DNA of 33,838 nucleotides, taken from Streptosporangium nondiastaticum (lineage in GTDB: Bacteria; Actinomycetota; Actinomycetes; Streptomycetales; Streptomycetaceae). This document shows positions 1-8,662 of the stretch, in pieces. The position numbers and the translations under genes were made by a program. The stretch covers positions 1 through 33,838 of the forward strand of contig NZ_PXWG01000067.1 of NCBI RefSeq assembly GCF_003011965.1, given 5' to 3'. The notes beneath the pieces are model-generated. The model worked only from the letters and a program-made list of their open reading frames with translations, was not told where the DNA came from and ran no database searches. How positions within the stretch are numbered: the stretch's first letter is position 1; the number at the start of each line of letters is the position of its first letter.

Positions 1-2
1 AA

Positions 3-1835
3 GACGCCGACGGCGCACGCTCCGCCACGGCGAGCGCCCCGGACACCGGCAAGCACGGCGGCCCGGGCGGCCCGGCCCCTCGGGCGGAAAGCGCCTCCGG
101 CGCCTCCGGACACCCCGGCGGCGGCGAGCGCCTGCGGTTCGTCGGGGCCGCCACGCGGCGGATCGCCCGCGGGATCGACCTGGACGAGATCGTGCTCGGG
201 CTGTGCCGGGCCACCGTGCCGACGTTCGCCGACGCCATCCTCGTCTACCTGCGCGACCCGCTGCCGGTCGGCGACGAGCGGCCCGTCGGCCCCGTCGTGC
301 TGCGGCTGCGCCGCACCGACCAGCTGCCCGAGCACGTGCGCGGCGCGGGCGAGGGCGACGCCGCGGACCCCGGCGCCGAGCGCCCCGAGCCCGTGCCGGA
401 CCTCGCCGGCGCCGCCGCCGAGCGCTGCGAGGTGCGCATAGGGGGGCCGCTCGCGGAGGTGCTGCGGGGCGTCAGACCGGTCTTCGGGGACTCCTCCGCC
501 GCGCGGGCGGCCCTTCCCGAGCTGCTGGGCGACGAGCGTCCGGTCCCGGACCGGCAGCGCACGATCCTGGCGCCGCTGCGGGGGCGGCGCCGGGTGATCG
601 GCGCCGCGGTGTTCGTCCGCCGCCCGGACCGGGCCGCGTTCGAGAACGACGACCTCCTGGTGGCGGCGCAGCTGGCCACCCACACCGCCCTGGGCGTCGA
701 CAAGGCCGTGCTCTACGGCCGCGAGGTGTACATCGCGGACGAACTGCAGCGCACGATGCTGCCCGACTCCCTCCCCCAGCCGACCGGCGTCCGGCTCGCC
801 AGCCGCTACCTGCCGGCCGCCGAGACGGCCCGCGTCGGCGGCGACTGGTACGACGCGATCCCCCTGCCGGGCAACCGCGTGGCCCTCGTCGTCGGCGACG
901 TCATGGGCCACTCCATGACCTCCGCCGCGATCATGGGCCAGCTGCGCACGACCGCGCAGACCCTGGCGGGCCTCGACCTGCCCCCGGCCGAGGTGCTGCA
1001 CCACCTGGACGAACAGGCCCAGCGCCTCGGCTCGGACCGCATGGCCACCTGCATGTACGCGGTGTACGACCCGGTCGCGCACCGCATCGTGATCGCCAAC
1101 GCGGGTCATCCGCCGCCGATACTGCTGCACCGCGGCGGCCGCGCGGAGGTCCTGCGCGTCCCGCCGGGCGCGCCGATCGGCGTGGGCGGGGTCGACTTCG
1201 AGGCCGTGGAGCTGGACGCGCCCGCGGGGGCGACGTTACTGCTCTACACCGACGGCCTGGTGGAGTCGCGGCTGCGGGACGTGTGGACCGGCATCGAGCA
1301 GCTGCGCGAGCGGCTGATCGAGACGGCCCGGCTGACCGGTCCGAACCCGCCGCCGCTGGAGCCCCTGTGCGACGAGGTGCTGGGCATGCTCGGCCCGGGC
1401 GACCGGGACGACGACATCGCCCTGCTCGCGGCCCGCTTCGAGGGCATCGCGCCCAGCGACGTCGCGTACTGGTTCCTGGACCCGCGCCCGCAGACGGCCC
1501 GCCAGGCGCGCCGGCTCGCCCGCCGCGCGCTGACCCGCTGGGGCCTGGAGGAGCTCACGGACGCCGTGGAACTGCTGGTCAGCGAGGTGATCACAAACGC
1601 CGTGCGGTACGCCGAGCGGCCGATCACGCTGCGCCTGCTGCGCACGGACGTGCTGCGCTGCGAGGTCGGCGACGACGTGCCGCAGCTGCCGCGGCTGCGG
1701 CAGGCCCGCCCGTCGGACGAGGGCGGCCGCGGGCTGTACCTGGTCAACCGGCTGGCCCGGCGGTGGGGCGCGACCCGGCTGAGCACGGGCAAGGTGGTGT
1801 GGTTCGAACTGGCGCTGCCGTCGCACGCGCGGTGA
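3..1835 (+). CDS. GAF-SpoIIE (PP2C) phosphatase with C-terminal HATPase domain, 5' partial
   Basis: The reading frame is open to the left edge, so the start lies upstream; 610 residues are visible. After a Gly/Pro/Ala-rich linker comes a GAF-like domain (visible residues about 48-240), then a SpoIIE/PP2C phosphatase domain (about 245-480) with the metal-binding signatures GGDWYDAI, GDVMGH and DDDIALL, then an anti-sigma-type histidine-kinase-like ATPase domain at the C-terminus (LLVSEVITNAVRYA and GGRGLYLV). Proteins of this build in Streptomyces are thought to dephosphorylate anti-sigma-factor antagonists and bind sigma factors, linking a GAF-sensed signal to gene expression. The specific partner cannot be told from sequence. 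A leucine TTA codon at 1236-1238, in ATLLLYTDG, makes translation potentially dependent on the bldA tRNA. An additional sensor domain may lie upstream of the window. Confidence 0.93.
   Translation, partial: DADGARSATASAPDTGKHGGPGGPAPRAESASGASGHPGGGERLRFVGAATRRIARGIDLDEIVLGLCRATVPTFADAILVYLRDPLPVGDERPVGPVVLRLRRTDQLPEHVRGAGEGDAADPGAERPEPVPDLAGAAAERCEVRIGGPLAEVLRGVRPVFGDSSAARAALPELLGDERPVPDRQRTILAPLRGRRRVIGAAVFVRRPDRAAFENDDLLVAAQLATHTALGVDKAVLYGREVYIADELQRTMLPDSLPQPTGVRLASRYLPAAETARVGGDWYDAIPLPGNRVALVVGDVMGHSMTSAAIMGQLRTTAQTLAGLDLPPAEVLHHLDEQAQRLGSDRMATCMYAVYDPVAHRIVIANAGHPPPILLHRGGRAEVLRVPPGAPIGVGGVDFEAVELDAPAGATLLLYTDGLVESRLRDVWTGIEQLRERLIETARLTGPNPPPLEPLCDEVLGMLGPGDRDDDIALLAARFEGIAPSDVAYWFLDPRPQTARQARRLARRALTRWGLEELTDAVELLVSEVITNAVRYAERPITLRLLRTDVLRCEVGDDVPQLPRLRQARPSDEGGRGLYLVNRLARRWGATRLSTGKVVWFELALPSHAR
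1236..1238 (+). promoter_or_regulatory. In-frame TTA (bldA-type) codon
   Basis: The codon is in frame with the SpoIIE-phosphatase gene (Thr-TTA-Leu-Leu-Tyr within ATLLLYTDG). In Streptomyces, TTA is rare and read by the developmentally controlled bldA tRNA-Leu. I noticed no other in-frame TTA in the window by eye. Regulation by bldA is an inference. Confidence 0.85.
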
Positions 1836-1850
1836 CGCCCTGACGCCCCC

Positions 1851-1884
1851 GGTGACGCCTCGGCGATTCGCCCGGGGCGTCACC
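1851..1884 (+). terminator. Hairpin after the SpoIIE-phosphatase gene
   Basis: Perfect 9-bp arms GGTGACGCC (1851-1859) and GGCGTCACC (1876-1884) begin 16 nt after the stop codon, with a GC-rich 16-nt loop that can pair further (CGG/CCG). No T-run follows. A second hairpin with 7-bp arms CCGGGGG/CCCCCGG lies at 1905-1922. Confidence 0.5.
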
Positions 1885-1972
1885 CGTACGCGGTGCGGTG
1901 ATTCCCGGGGGCCACCCCCCGGACCCCCGGCCGGCAACGGCGCGCCCCCGGTTCACTCCTACGCGGTGAAAT

Positions 1973-1989
1973 TCTGGACAGTGTCCAGA
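1973..1989. promoter_or_regulatory. 17-bp palindromic operator candidate upstream of the catalase
   Basis: TCTGGACA-G-TGTCCAGA is a perfect 8-bp inverted repeat around one base, in a locally AT-richer stretch 96-112 bases before the catalase ATG. A weaker repeat GCCGAC-N5-GTCGGC follows at 1998-2014. The compact form resembles binding sites of dimeric repressors. Streptomyces catalases are known to be controlled by Fur-like (CatR/FurS) repressors, but no such gene is adjacent here, so the ligand of this site is unknown. Confidence 0.55.
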
Positions 1990-2084
1990 CTGCTGTTGCC
2001 GACAACTCGTCGGCGGAGTTGACTTGCGAGGTGGAGGGCGGCACTGCCGCGCGCCCTCACCATCCCCGTACCGGGAGGCGTCCC

Positions 2085-3548
2085 ATGACCGATTCGGCGC
2101 AGCAGACCCCGTACACCACGAACAACGTCGGCATCCCCGTGGAGAGCGACGAGCACTCGCTCACCATCGGCGACACCGGCCCCATCCTGCTCCAGGATCA
2201 CTACCTGATCGAGAAGATGGCCCAGTTCAACCGGGAGCGGGTCCCCGAACGGGTGGTCCACGCCAAGGGCGGCGGCGCGTACGGCACCTTCCGCGTGACC
2301 AACGACGTCAGCCAGTACACCAAGGCGGACCTCTTCCAGCCGGGCCGCAGCACGGAGATGCTGGCCCGCTTCTCCACCGTCGCGGGCGAGCAGGGCAGCC
2401 CCGACACCTGGCGCGACCCGCGCGGCTTCGCCCTGAAGTTCTACACCGAGCACGGCAACTACGACCTGGTCGGCAACAACACCCCGGTCTTCTTCGTCCG
2501 CGACCCGCAGAAGTTCCAGGACTTCATCCGCTCGCAGAAGCGCCGTCCCGACAACGGCCTCCGCGACAACGACATGCAGTGGGACTTCTGGACGCTCTCC
2601 CCCGAGTCCGCCCACATGGTCACGTGGCTGATGGGCGACCGCGGCGTCCCGCGCACCTGGCGGCACATGAACGGCTACGGCTCGCACACCTACCTGTGGG
2701 TCAACGGCGGCGGCCAGCGGTTCTGGATCAAGTACCACATCAAGACGGACCAGGGCATCGAGTTCTTCACCCAGGCGGAGGCCGACCGGATGGCGGCCGA
2801 GGACGCCGACTTCCACCGGCGCGACCTCTTCGACGCGATCAAGGGCGGCAACGCCCCGACGTGGACGATGTACGTCCAGGTGATGCCGTTCGACGACGCC
2901 CCGGACTACCGCTTCAACCCCTTCGACCTCACCAAGGTGTGGCCGCACGGCGACTACCCGCTGATCGAGGTCGGCCGGATGACGCTCGACCGCAACCCCG
3001 ACGATTTCTTCGTCCACATCGAGCAGGCCGCCTTCGAGCCGTCCAACCTGGTGCCGGGCATCGGCCCGTCGCCCGACAAGATGCTGCTGGGCCGGCTCTT
3101 CTCCTACCCGGACACGCACCGCTACCGCATCGGCCCGAACTACACGCAGCTCCCGCCGAACCGCGCGCACTCGTCCGTCAACTCGTACGCGAAGGACGGC
3201 CCGATGCGCTACGAGCCGGCGAACGTCGCCCGCCCGTACGCCCCCAACTCCTACGGCGGCCCCGCGGCCGACACCCACCGCTTCGGCGACGTCGCCGGCT
3301 GGTACGCGGCGGGCGAGATGGTCCGCGAGGCGTACAAGCTGCACCGCGAGGACGACGACTGGGGCCAGGCGGGCACGATGGTCCGCAAGGTCCTCGACGA
3401 CGCCGCGCGCGACCGCCTCGTCTCCAACGTGGCCGGGCACGTCAGCAACGGCGTGAGCAAGCCGGTGCAGGAGCGGGCCCTGCAGTACTGGCGCAACATC
3501 GACAAGGAGGTCGGCGACCGCATCGCCACCAAGGTCAACGGCGGCTGA
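2085..3548 (+). CDS. katA: Monofunctional haem catalase (clade 3, small subunit)
   Basis: The 487-residue cytoplasmic enzyme converts hydrogen peroxide to water and oxygen. The core is intact: distal haem residues His59 (VVHAKGGG) and Asn131 (LVGNNTPVFF), and proximal haem ligand Tyr341 (RLFSYPDTHRYR). The length fits small-subunit catalases. ATG 2085 is chosen over the upstream in-frame start at 2019 because it follows GGGAGG at 2073-2078 and begins at the usual N-terminus. It is monocistronic: the SpoIIE gene upstream is 249 bases away, and the next gene is convergent with only 13 bases between stop codons. A palindrome at 1973-1989 is the likely regulatory site. The gene name follows common Streptomyces use and is not proof of orthology. 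Confidence 0.97.
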   Translation: MTDSAQQTPYTTNNVGIPVESDEHSLTIGDTGPILLQDHYLIEKMAQFNRERVPERVVHAKGGGAYGTFRVTNDVSQYTKADLFQPGRSTEMLARFSTVAGEQGSPDTWRDPRGFALKFYTEHGNYDLVGNNTPVFFVRDPQKFQDFIRSQKRRPDNGLRDNDMQWDFWTLSPESAHMVTWLMGDRGVPRTWRHMNGYGSHTYLWVNGGGQRFWIKYHIKTDQGIEFFTQAEADRMAAEDADFHRRDLFDAIKGGNAPTWTMYVQVMPFDDAPDYRFNPFDLTKVWPHGDYPLIEVGRMTLDRNPDDFFVHIEQAAFEPSNLVPGIGPSPDKMLLGRLFSYPDTHRYRIGPNYTQLPPNRAHSSVNSYAKDGPMRYEPANVARPYAPNSYGGPAADTHRFGDVAGWYAAGEMVREAYKLHREDDDWGQAGTMVRKVLDDAARDRLVSNVAGHVSNGVSKPVQERALQYWRNIDKEVGDRIATKVNGG

Positions 3549-3561
3549 CCGCCCCGCGTCC

Positions 3562-5817
3562 TCAGGGGGCGTAGCCGGAGAGGACGGTGCCGTCGGGGTA
3601 GGCGAGGAAGACCGCCTGCCCCACGGCCAGGGCCTGCGGCACCCGCCGGGACTTCGACCAGTCGTGGCCGCCGTATCTCTTGCCCTCGCCGAGTTGCGTC
3701 CCGCGGTCGACGGCGTACGCGTAGAGCTGGTCGTCCGTGACGATCAGGGCGCGGTCTCCGCCGAGCACGGGCAGGGTGTCCTTGAGGGCGTCCGCCCACA
3801 GCCGCTCCCCGGAGGCGAGGTCGTAGCCGGCGAGTTCCCGGTCGCCCTGGAGGACGAGCACACCGCGGTCCCCGACGACGGGCGGCGCGGTGACGCGCAT
3901 GTCGGGGGCCAGCACCGTGCGCGGCTCCAGGGTGCGCGCGTCGAGGACCTTGACGCCGAGGTCGCCGTTGAGCGCGCACAGCAGGGCGTCCTTGTGCGCG
4001 AGGGACATGGCGCACATGAGGCCCGGGCGGCGGGCGGCCTCCTTGCCGTCGCGGGTTGCGAAGGCGTACGTGGTGGTGGTCGACGACAGGTAGAGCCTGT
4101 CGCCGTGCACGAGCAGGGTGCCGCCGAGGTCGGTCTTCTGCTCCGTCTGCCACAGCTGCTCGTGGCCGGCGTCGGCGCGGTGGGCCGTCATGCGGGTGCC
4201 GGGCTCGTCGCCGTCGTTGCTCCAGACGGCGTAGAGGACGCCGCCGGACAGCTCCATCGTGCTCAGGAAGGTGCCGGCCGGTGCCGCGATCGACCAGCGC
4301 GGTCGTCCGCCGGCGGAGTCGACGGCGGTGATGCCGCGGCCCTGGGGGACGTACGCGATGCCGTCGGCGACGCCGGGGGCGGGCATCGCGGCCTTCGCGC
4401 CTCCCTCGGCGGGGACGCTCCACAGCCGTTTGCCCGTGGCCGCGTCCAGTGCGGTGGCGCCGCCGGCGGCCGTGCCGCAGACCAGGGCGGGGCCGGTGAG
4501 GGCGCAGGCGGTCGCCCCCACGTCCAGGCGGGTGTTCCACGGTGCCCAGCCGGCCGGCCGGGCCGACCGGTCCTGCGCGGCACGGCCGAACTCGCCGCTG
4601 TGCCCGGCGTTGCCGTACGGCAGGACGACGCGCGCGGCCTTCGCTCCGGAAGCGGCCGGGGCGGCCCCCGCCGCCGCGGCGTCCCGGCCCTTGTCCCCAC
4701 CTCCGGTGAGCTGGGGAAACGCGACCGCCGCCCCGATCGCCGCGGCGGCCAGGAACGCGCCGGCGCCCGCCAGCACGGCTTTGCGGCGTGAGCGCCGCGG
4801 TGCGGGCCGCACGGGCGCGGCGGGGGCGTATCCCAGCTGGGTGGGGGCGTGCGGGACGGCCGGCTGATGCGCGGGCCGCGGCGGCGCGGCGGCCGCGGCG
4901 TACGACGGGGCCGAACCCGCCTCGTCCCGTACGGCGGCGGCCGCCGCCTCGTGCCCGGCGATCAGGGCCCGTACGCCGTCCGGCCACGGGCAGGGCTCGC
5001 CGGACAGCCGTCCGATCAGCTCCTGCGGCGTGGGGCGGCCGGCCGGGTCGAGGGCGAGGCAGGCGGACACCGTTCCGCGGAGCTGCTCGGGGAGCGCGGC
5101 GAGCGTGGCCGGGTCGGCCTCGGCGCGCGAGATGCGGTAGACGACGGCACCGAGCTCGTCGTCGTCGAACGGGCCGCGGCCCGTCGCGGCGAAGCACAGC
5201 ACGGCGCCGAGACAGAAGACGTCGGTCGCGGCGACGACGGCGCGGCTGCCTTCGAGGTGTTCGGGCGCCATGAAGCCGGGCGTGCCGACGACGAGCCCTG
5301 TGGTGGTCAGGGCGGTGGCGTCGAAGGCCTGGGCGATGCCGAAGTCGATGAGCCGGGGGCCGTCCGCGGCGAGCAGGACGTTGCCCGGTTTGAGGTCGCG
5401 GTGCAGGACGCGGGCGGCGTGCACGTCGGCCAGCGCCCGCGCGAGGCCGGCGCCCAGGGCGCGCACGGCCCCGGCGGGCAGCGGGCCCGTCCGGGCGACG
5501 GCCTCGGCCAGCGAGGGGCCCGCGACGTACTCGGTCGCGAGCCACGGCAGGGCGGCGTCGGCGTCGCCGTCCACGAGAGCGGCCGCGTACGGGCTGCGGA
5601 CGGCCCGTGCGGCGTCGATCTCGCGGCGGAAGCGGGTCCGGAACTCGTCGGTCAGGTCGAGGTCCTGACGGACCGTCTTGACCGCGACGAGCCCGGGGGC
5701 GGCGGCGCCGTCCGTGCGGCGCGCGAGGTACACCTCGCCCATGCCGCCCGCGCCCAGCGTGCCCAGCAGGCGGTACGGGCCCGCCGTGCGCGGCGGCCCG
5801 GTGAGTGGTTCCAGCAC
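3562..5817 (-). CDS. Membrane Ser/Thr protein kinase with extracellular PQQ beta-propeller
   Basis: The 751-residue Hanks-type kinase has a cytoplasmic catalytic domain (about 14-270) with glycine loop GAGGMGEV, catalytic Lys47, HRDLKPGN (139-146), DFG (158-160) and APE (184-186). A Pro/Ala-rich linker follows, then one transmembrane helix (about 346-366) preceded by basic residues, then an extracellular C-terminal half with PQQ-like blade repeats (for example GERLWADALKD, GKRLWSVPAEG). The propeller probably senses a ligand or partner outside the cell. GTG 5817 is preceded by AGGGG overlapping the TAG stop of the upstream kinase gene, so the two are translationally coupled. It is a paralogue of that upstream gene, probably from tandem duplication. 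Substrates are unknown. Confidence 0.94.
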   Translation of the reverse strand: MLEPLTGPPRTAGPYRLLGTLGAGGMGEVYLARRTDGAAAPGLVAVKTVRQDLDLTDEFRTRFRREIDAARAVRSPYAAALVDGDADAALPWLATEYVAGPSLAEAVARTGPLPAGAVRALGAGLARALADVHAARVLHRDLKPGNVLLAADGPRLIDFGIAQAFDATALTTTGLVVGTPGFMAPEHLEGSRAVVAATDVFCLGAVLCFAATGRGPFDDDELGAVVYRISRAEADPATLAALPEQLRGTVSACLALDPAGRPTPQELIGRLSGEPCPWPDGVRALIAGHEAAAAAVRDEAGSAPSYAAAAAPPRPAHQPAVPHAPTQLGYAPAAPVRPAPRRSRRKAVLAGAGAFLAAAAIGAAVAFPQLTGGGDKGRDAAAAGAAPAASGAKAARVVLPYGNAGHSGEFGRAAQDRSARPAGWAPWNTRLDVGATACALTGPALVCGTAAGGATALDAATGKRLWSVPAEGGAKAAMPAPGVADGIAYVPQGRGITAVDSAGGRPRWSIAAPAGTFLSTMELSGGVLYAVWSNDGDEPGTRMTAHRADAGHEQLWQTEQKTDLGGTLLVHGDRLYLSSTTTTYAFATRDGKEAARRPGLMCAMSLAHKDALLCALNGDLGVKVLDARTLEPRTVLAPDMRVTAPPVVGDRGVLVLQGDRELAGYDLASGERLWADALKDTLPVLGGDRALIVTDDQLYAYAVDRGTQLGEGKRYGGHDWSKSRRVPQALAVGQAVFLAYPDGTVLSGYAP

Positions 5818-5826
5818 GGTGTTCCC

Positions 5827-8559
5827 CTAGCGCGGCAGCTCGACCGAGCGGATGGCGCCCTGGTCGTAGACGATGTGGACGACGCCGCCGGCGGGCAGGG
5901 CGATGGGCGCCCGGACGGACTTGGCGATGTCGATGCCGTTCTTCTTGTCGTAGGCGGGCTCCGTCCGGTCGCCGGGGGCGCCCTCGACCGGCGTCCTGAT
6001 CACCTTCTTGCCGCCGAAGGGCAACTGGTGGAGGGCGTCGTTGGAGGCGTACAGCAGCTGGTCGCCCACGATCAGCGGCGCGGACACCAGGACCCTGGCG
6101 GGCAGCCCCGGCGACACCGGGACCGGGCGGAACGTGGTCAGGGCGCCGCCGGTGCGGTCGTTGACGACCACTGCCGGACCCTTGTCGTCCGTCCCGGCGA
6201 ACACCTTGTCGTTCACCGCCGTGACGTGCAGGCCCTGCGCGCTGGTCACGCCCTTCAGGGGCGTGTCCGCGCCCGGGGCGAGCGTGCGGGCGTCGAGGCG
6301 GTGCATGGTCAGGCGGTCGCCCTCGTGCTCGCCGCACAGCACGGAGCCGCCCTGGATGAGGATCTCGCTGCAACCGCCCGCGACGGGCTCGCTCTCCCCG
6401 CGCTCGGCGCCGGTCGCCGCGTCGTAGGCGCTCACGCCGCGCTCGGAGCGGGCGTAGACGGTCCCGTCCTTGGCGGCCACGGGTGCGAAGTCCTGCCGGA
6501 AGGCGCGGGCGAGCTGCACGCTGGCGAGGCGCTTGTGCCACAGTTCGCGGCCGTCGGAGAGGTCGTAGGCGTGCAGGTCGTAGCCCTGGCCGGACACTTC
6601 CGCGCCGACGAAGGCACGGCCGTCCACGACGAGGGGCTTGCCTCTGAAGGCGCCGGCGCCTTCAGGGCTCTTCTCCCAGCGCACCTTGCCGCTCGCCGCG
6701 TCCCGGGCCTGGATCCGGCCCGCGGCCGCGACGACGGCCGTGCCGCTGCCCACTGCGGGCGGCAGGCCGCCACCGGGGATCATGACCAGGCCCGTGGGGC
6801 TGATCATGGCCGTGGTCCCGGTCTCCTCCGGCCTCTCGACGGGGTCGTACCGCCAGAGTGGCTTGCCGTCCTTCACCGCGACGGCCTCGTAGGAGCCGTC
6901 CACGAGCTGGCAGACGAGGGCGGTGGCGTCGGCGGCGCAGCCGAGCGGGCCCTTGGACAGCTTGCCGGACCACGCGTGCCAGCCGGCGGGGCGGGCGGCG
7001 CCGGACGCCGGGAGCGCGCCCGCGCCGTCGGGGCCGCCGTTCTCGTCGACGCCGTCCGGCCCGGTCGCGGGAGCCTTGCCGGCCGCGGCGGCTTCCGGCT
7101 TCCCGTCGGCGCCGCCGTCGTCGGGGCGGGTGCCCTGATAGACGCCGAAAACGACCGCGGCACCGACGGCGCAGGCGGCCAGCCCGGCGAGCGCGACCTT
7201 GACCGCGGTACGGGGGCGGCTTCGGGGCGACGCCTGGACCGCGCGGGGGTGCGGGGTGCCGCCCATCGTGGGCAGGTCGTGCGGGTACGCGGCGGCGGGC
7301 ATCGGCGGCACGGCACCCGCCCCGACCCCGGCGGGCACCGCCGGATACCCCGCCGGGGGCTGATCGCCGTCGCGGCGGGAGGGAGCGCCCGGCACCGGTG
7401 CCACCCCCTCAACGTCCGCCGATCCGAGCCCGCCGCCACGGCGCTCGACCCCCGCGGCGGAGCCCGGCGGTGCCGTACGCACATCAGGCCCGCCCGGCAC
7501 CGCCGAATACCCCGGCAGGGGCTGATCGCCGTCGCGGCGGGGGGAAGTGGCGGGCCCCGCCGATCCATGTGCGCCGCCATGGCCCGCAACCCCGGCAGCC
7601 GAGCCCAACTGCACCGTACGCGGATCAGGCCCGCCCGCCGCCGCAGGCCCCCGCGCCGCCCCGAGGCCCCGCGTCGTCGTGAAGTCCGCCGTCGCGCGGT
7701 CGCTCGCGATGCGGTCGCGGATTGGTCGCGGCCAGCCGAAGTCGCCCTCGCGGGGGGCGCCGAAGCGGGCTGTCAGGGCCTGCGTGCCCGGGCGGTCCGC
7801 GGGGTCGGGACGGAGGCAGTCCGTGAGGATGTCGCGGAGAGGGGCCGGGACGGACGTCAGGTCGGCCTTCGCCTGCGAGACGCGGTGGAGGACCGCGGCG
7901 AGGGGCCCGTCGCCGAAGGGGTCCTCGCCGGTCGCGGCGTAGCAGAGCACGGACGCGAGGCAGAAGACGTCGGACGCGGCGACGACGTGCCGGCCGCCCC
8001 GGAGGTGTTCGGGGGACATGAAGCCGGGCGTGCCGACCATGAGCCCCGTACCGGTCAGGGTCGTGGCGTCGGGCGCGCGGGCGACGCCGAAGTCGATGAG
8101 CCGGGGGCCGTCGGCGGCGAGCAGGACGTTGCCCGGCTTGAGGTCGCGGTGGAGCGCGGGCGCGGCGTGGACGGCGTGGAGGGCCCGTACGAGGTGGGCG
8201 CCGAGGGCGAGGACGGTGCCGGCGGGGAGGGGGCCGGCGAGGCGTACGGCTTCGGCGAGCGTGGGCCCGGGCACGTACTCGGTGGCGAGCCACGGCGGGT
8301 CGGCGTCGGCGTCGCCGCCGGTCAGCCGGGCGACGTGGGGGCTGTCGACGGACCGGGCGACGGCGATCTCGCGCCGGAAGCGGGCGCGGAAGCCGGGTTC
8401 GCCGGCGAGGGCGGCGCGGACGGTCTTGAGGGCGACGGTGCCTTCGGGGCCGCGGGCGAGGTGGACGTCGCCCATGCCGCCGGAGCCGAGCCGGGCGAGG
8501 AGTTCGTAGGGTCCGATCCGCCGTGGCGTCGTCTCCCGCAGCGGTTCCAGCGCGGCCAT
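5827..8559 (-). CDS. Membrane Ser/Thr protein kinase with PQQ beta-propeller (paralogue, first in pair)
   Basis: The 910-residue kinase has GSGGMG (25-30), Lys45, HRDLKPGN (137-144), DFG (156-158) and SPEHL after GTPGFM. The long low-complexity linker contains two diverged copies of a roughly 50-residue segment, recognisable by SAAGV...GDQPxxGYxAVP. A transmembrane helix (VALAGLAACAVGAAVVFGV) and an outside PQQ-propeller domain follow. ATG 8559 is preferred to the TTG at 8580 because GGGGGG lies 9 bases before it, inside the longer version. Upstream, at 8585-8598, two GGTACC palindromes sit 2 bases apart and may be an operator. It is the lead gene of a two-kinase operon. A role in envelope sensing is inferred from architecture only. 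Confidence 0.93.
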   Translation of the reverse strand: MAALEPLRETTPRRIGPYELLARLGSGGMGDVHLARGPEGTVALKTVRAALAGEPGFRARFRREIAVARSVDSPHVARLTGGDADADPPWLATEYVPGPTLAEAVRLAGPLPAGTVLALGAHLVRALHAVHAAPALHRDLKPGNVLLAADGPRLIDFGVARAPDATTLTGTGLMVGTPGFMSPEHLRGGRHVVAASDVFCLASVLCYAATGEDPFGDGPLAAVLHRVSQAKADLTSVPAPLRDILTDCLRPDPADRPGTQALTARFGAPREGDFGWPRPIRDRIASDRATADFTTTRGLGAARGPAAAGGPDPRTVQLGSAAGVAGHGGAHGSAGPATSPRRDGDQPLPGYSAVPGGPDVRTAPPGSAAGVERRGGGLGSADVEGVAPVPGAPSRRDGDQPPAGYPAVPAGVGAGAVPPMPAAAYPHDLPTMGGTPHPRAVQASPRSRPRTAVKVALAGLAACAVGAAVVFGVYQGTRPDDGGADGKPEAAAAGKAPATGPDGVDENGGPDGAGALPASGAARPAGWHAWSGKLSKGPLGCAADATALVCQLVDGSYEAVAVKDGKPLWRYDPVERPEETGTTAMISPTGLVMIPGGGLPPAVGSGTAVVAAAGRIQARDAASGKVRWEKSPEGAGAFRGKPLVVDGRAFVGAEVSGQGYDLHAYDLSDGRELWHKRLASVQLARAFRQDFAPVAAKDGTVYARSERGVSAYDAATGAERGESEPVAGGCSEILIQGGSVLCGEHEGDRLTMHRLDARTLAPGADTPLKGVTSAQGLHVTAVNDKVFAGTDDKGPAVVVNDRTGGALTTFRPVPVSPGLPARVLVSAPLIVGDQLLYASNDALHQLPFGGKKVIRTPVEGAPGDRTEPAYDKKNGIDIAKSVRAPIALPAGGVVHIVYDQGAIRSVELPR

Positions 8560-8584
8560 GCTTCGAGTCCCCCCGGACAACTCA

Positions 8585-8598
8585 GGTACCGAGGTACC
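8585..8598. promoter_or_regulatory. Paired GGTACC sites upstream of the kinase operon
   Basis: Two self-complementary GGTACC hexamers separated by GA lie 26-39 bases before the first kinase ATG and next to the PBP terminator. The position suits a promoter-overlapping operator. No -10/-35 pair is convincing. Confidence 0.25.
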
Positions 8599-8603
8599 AG
8601 AAA

Positions 8604-8643
8604 CCCCGGCCGCTCACCCTACACAGAGGGTGAGTGGCCGGGG
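8604..8643 (-). terminator. Terminator of the PBP gene
   Basis: The arms 8604-8620 and 8627-8643 pair over 16 of 17 positions around a 6-nt loop (CCCCGGCC and CTCACCCT matched by AGGGTGAG and GGCCGGGG, one mismatch). On the minus strand the stem is followed by GGGGTTTCTGG. It begins 20 bases after the PBP stop codon and separates that gene from the kinase operon. Confidence 0.8.
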
Positions 8644-8662
8644 CCGGGTGGCTGACGCAACC

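Noticed and set aside
3251..6541. A 1096-codon minus-strand frame across the end of the catalase and both kinases
   Set aside because: It crosses gene boundaries on both strands and is Arg/Pro/Gly-rich throughout; it is the alternative frame of the kinase genes.
7338..7545. DNA repeats near 7338 and 7503 as a mobile or regulatory repeat
   Set aside because: They encode the duplicated linker (GDQPxxGYxAVP) of the kinase and are explained as protein-level duplication.
4849..8655. A 1268-codon open frame on the plus strand opposite the two kinase genes
   Set aside because: It is the GC-rich antisense shadow of the kinases: low-complexity Arg/Gly/Ala/Val content, no domain, while the minus strand shows complete kinase motifs.
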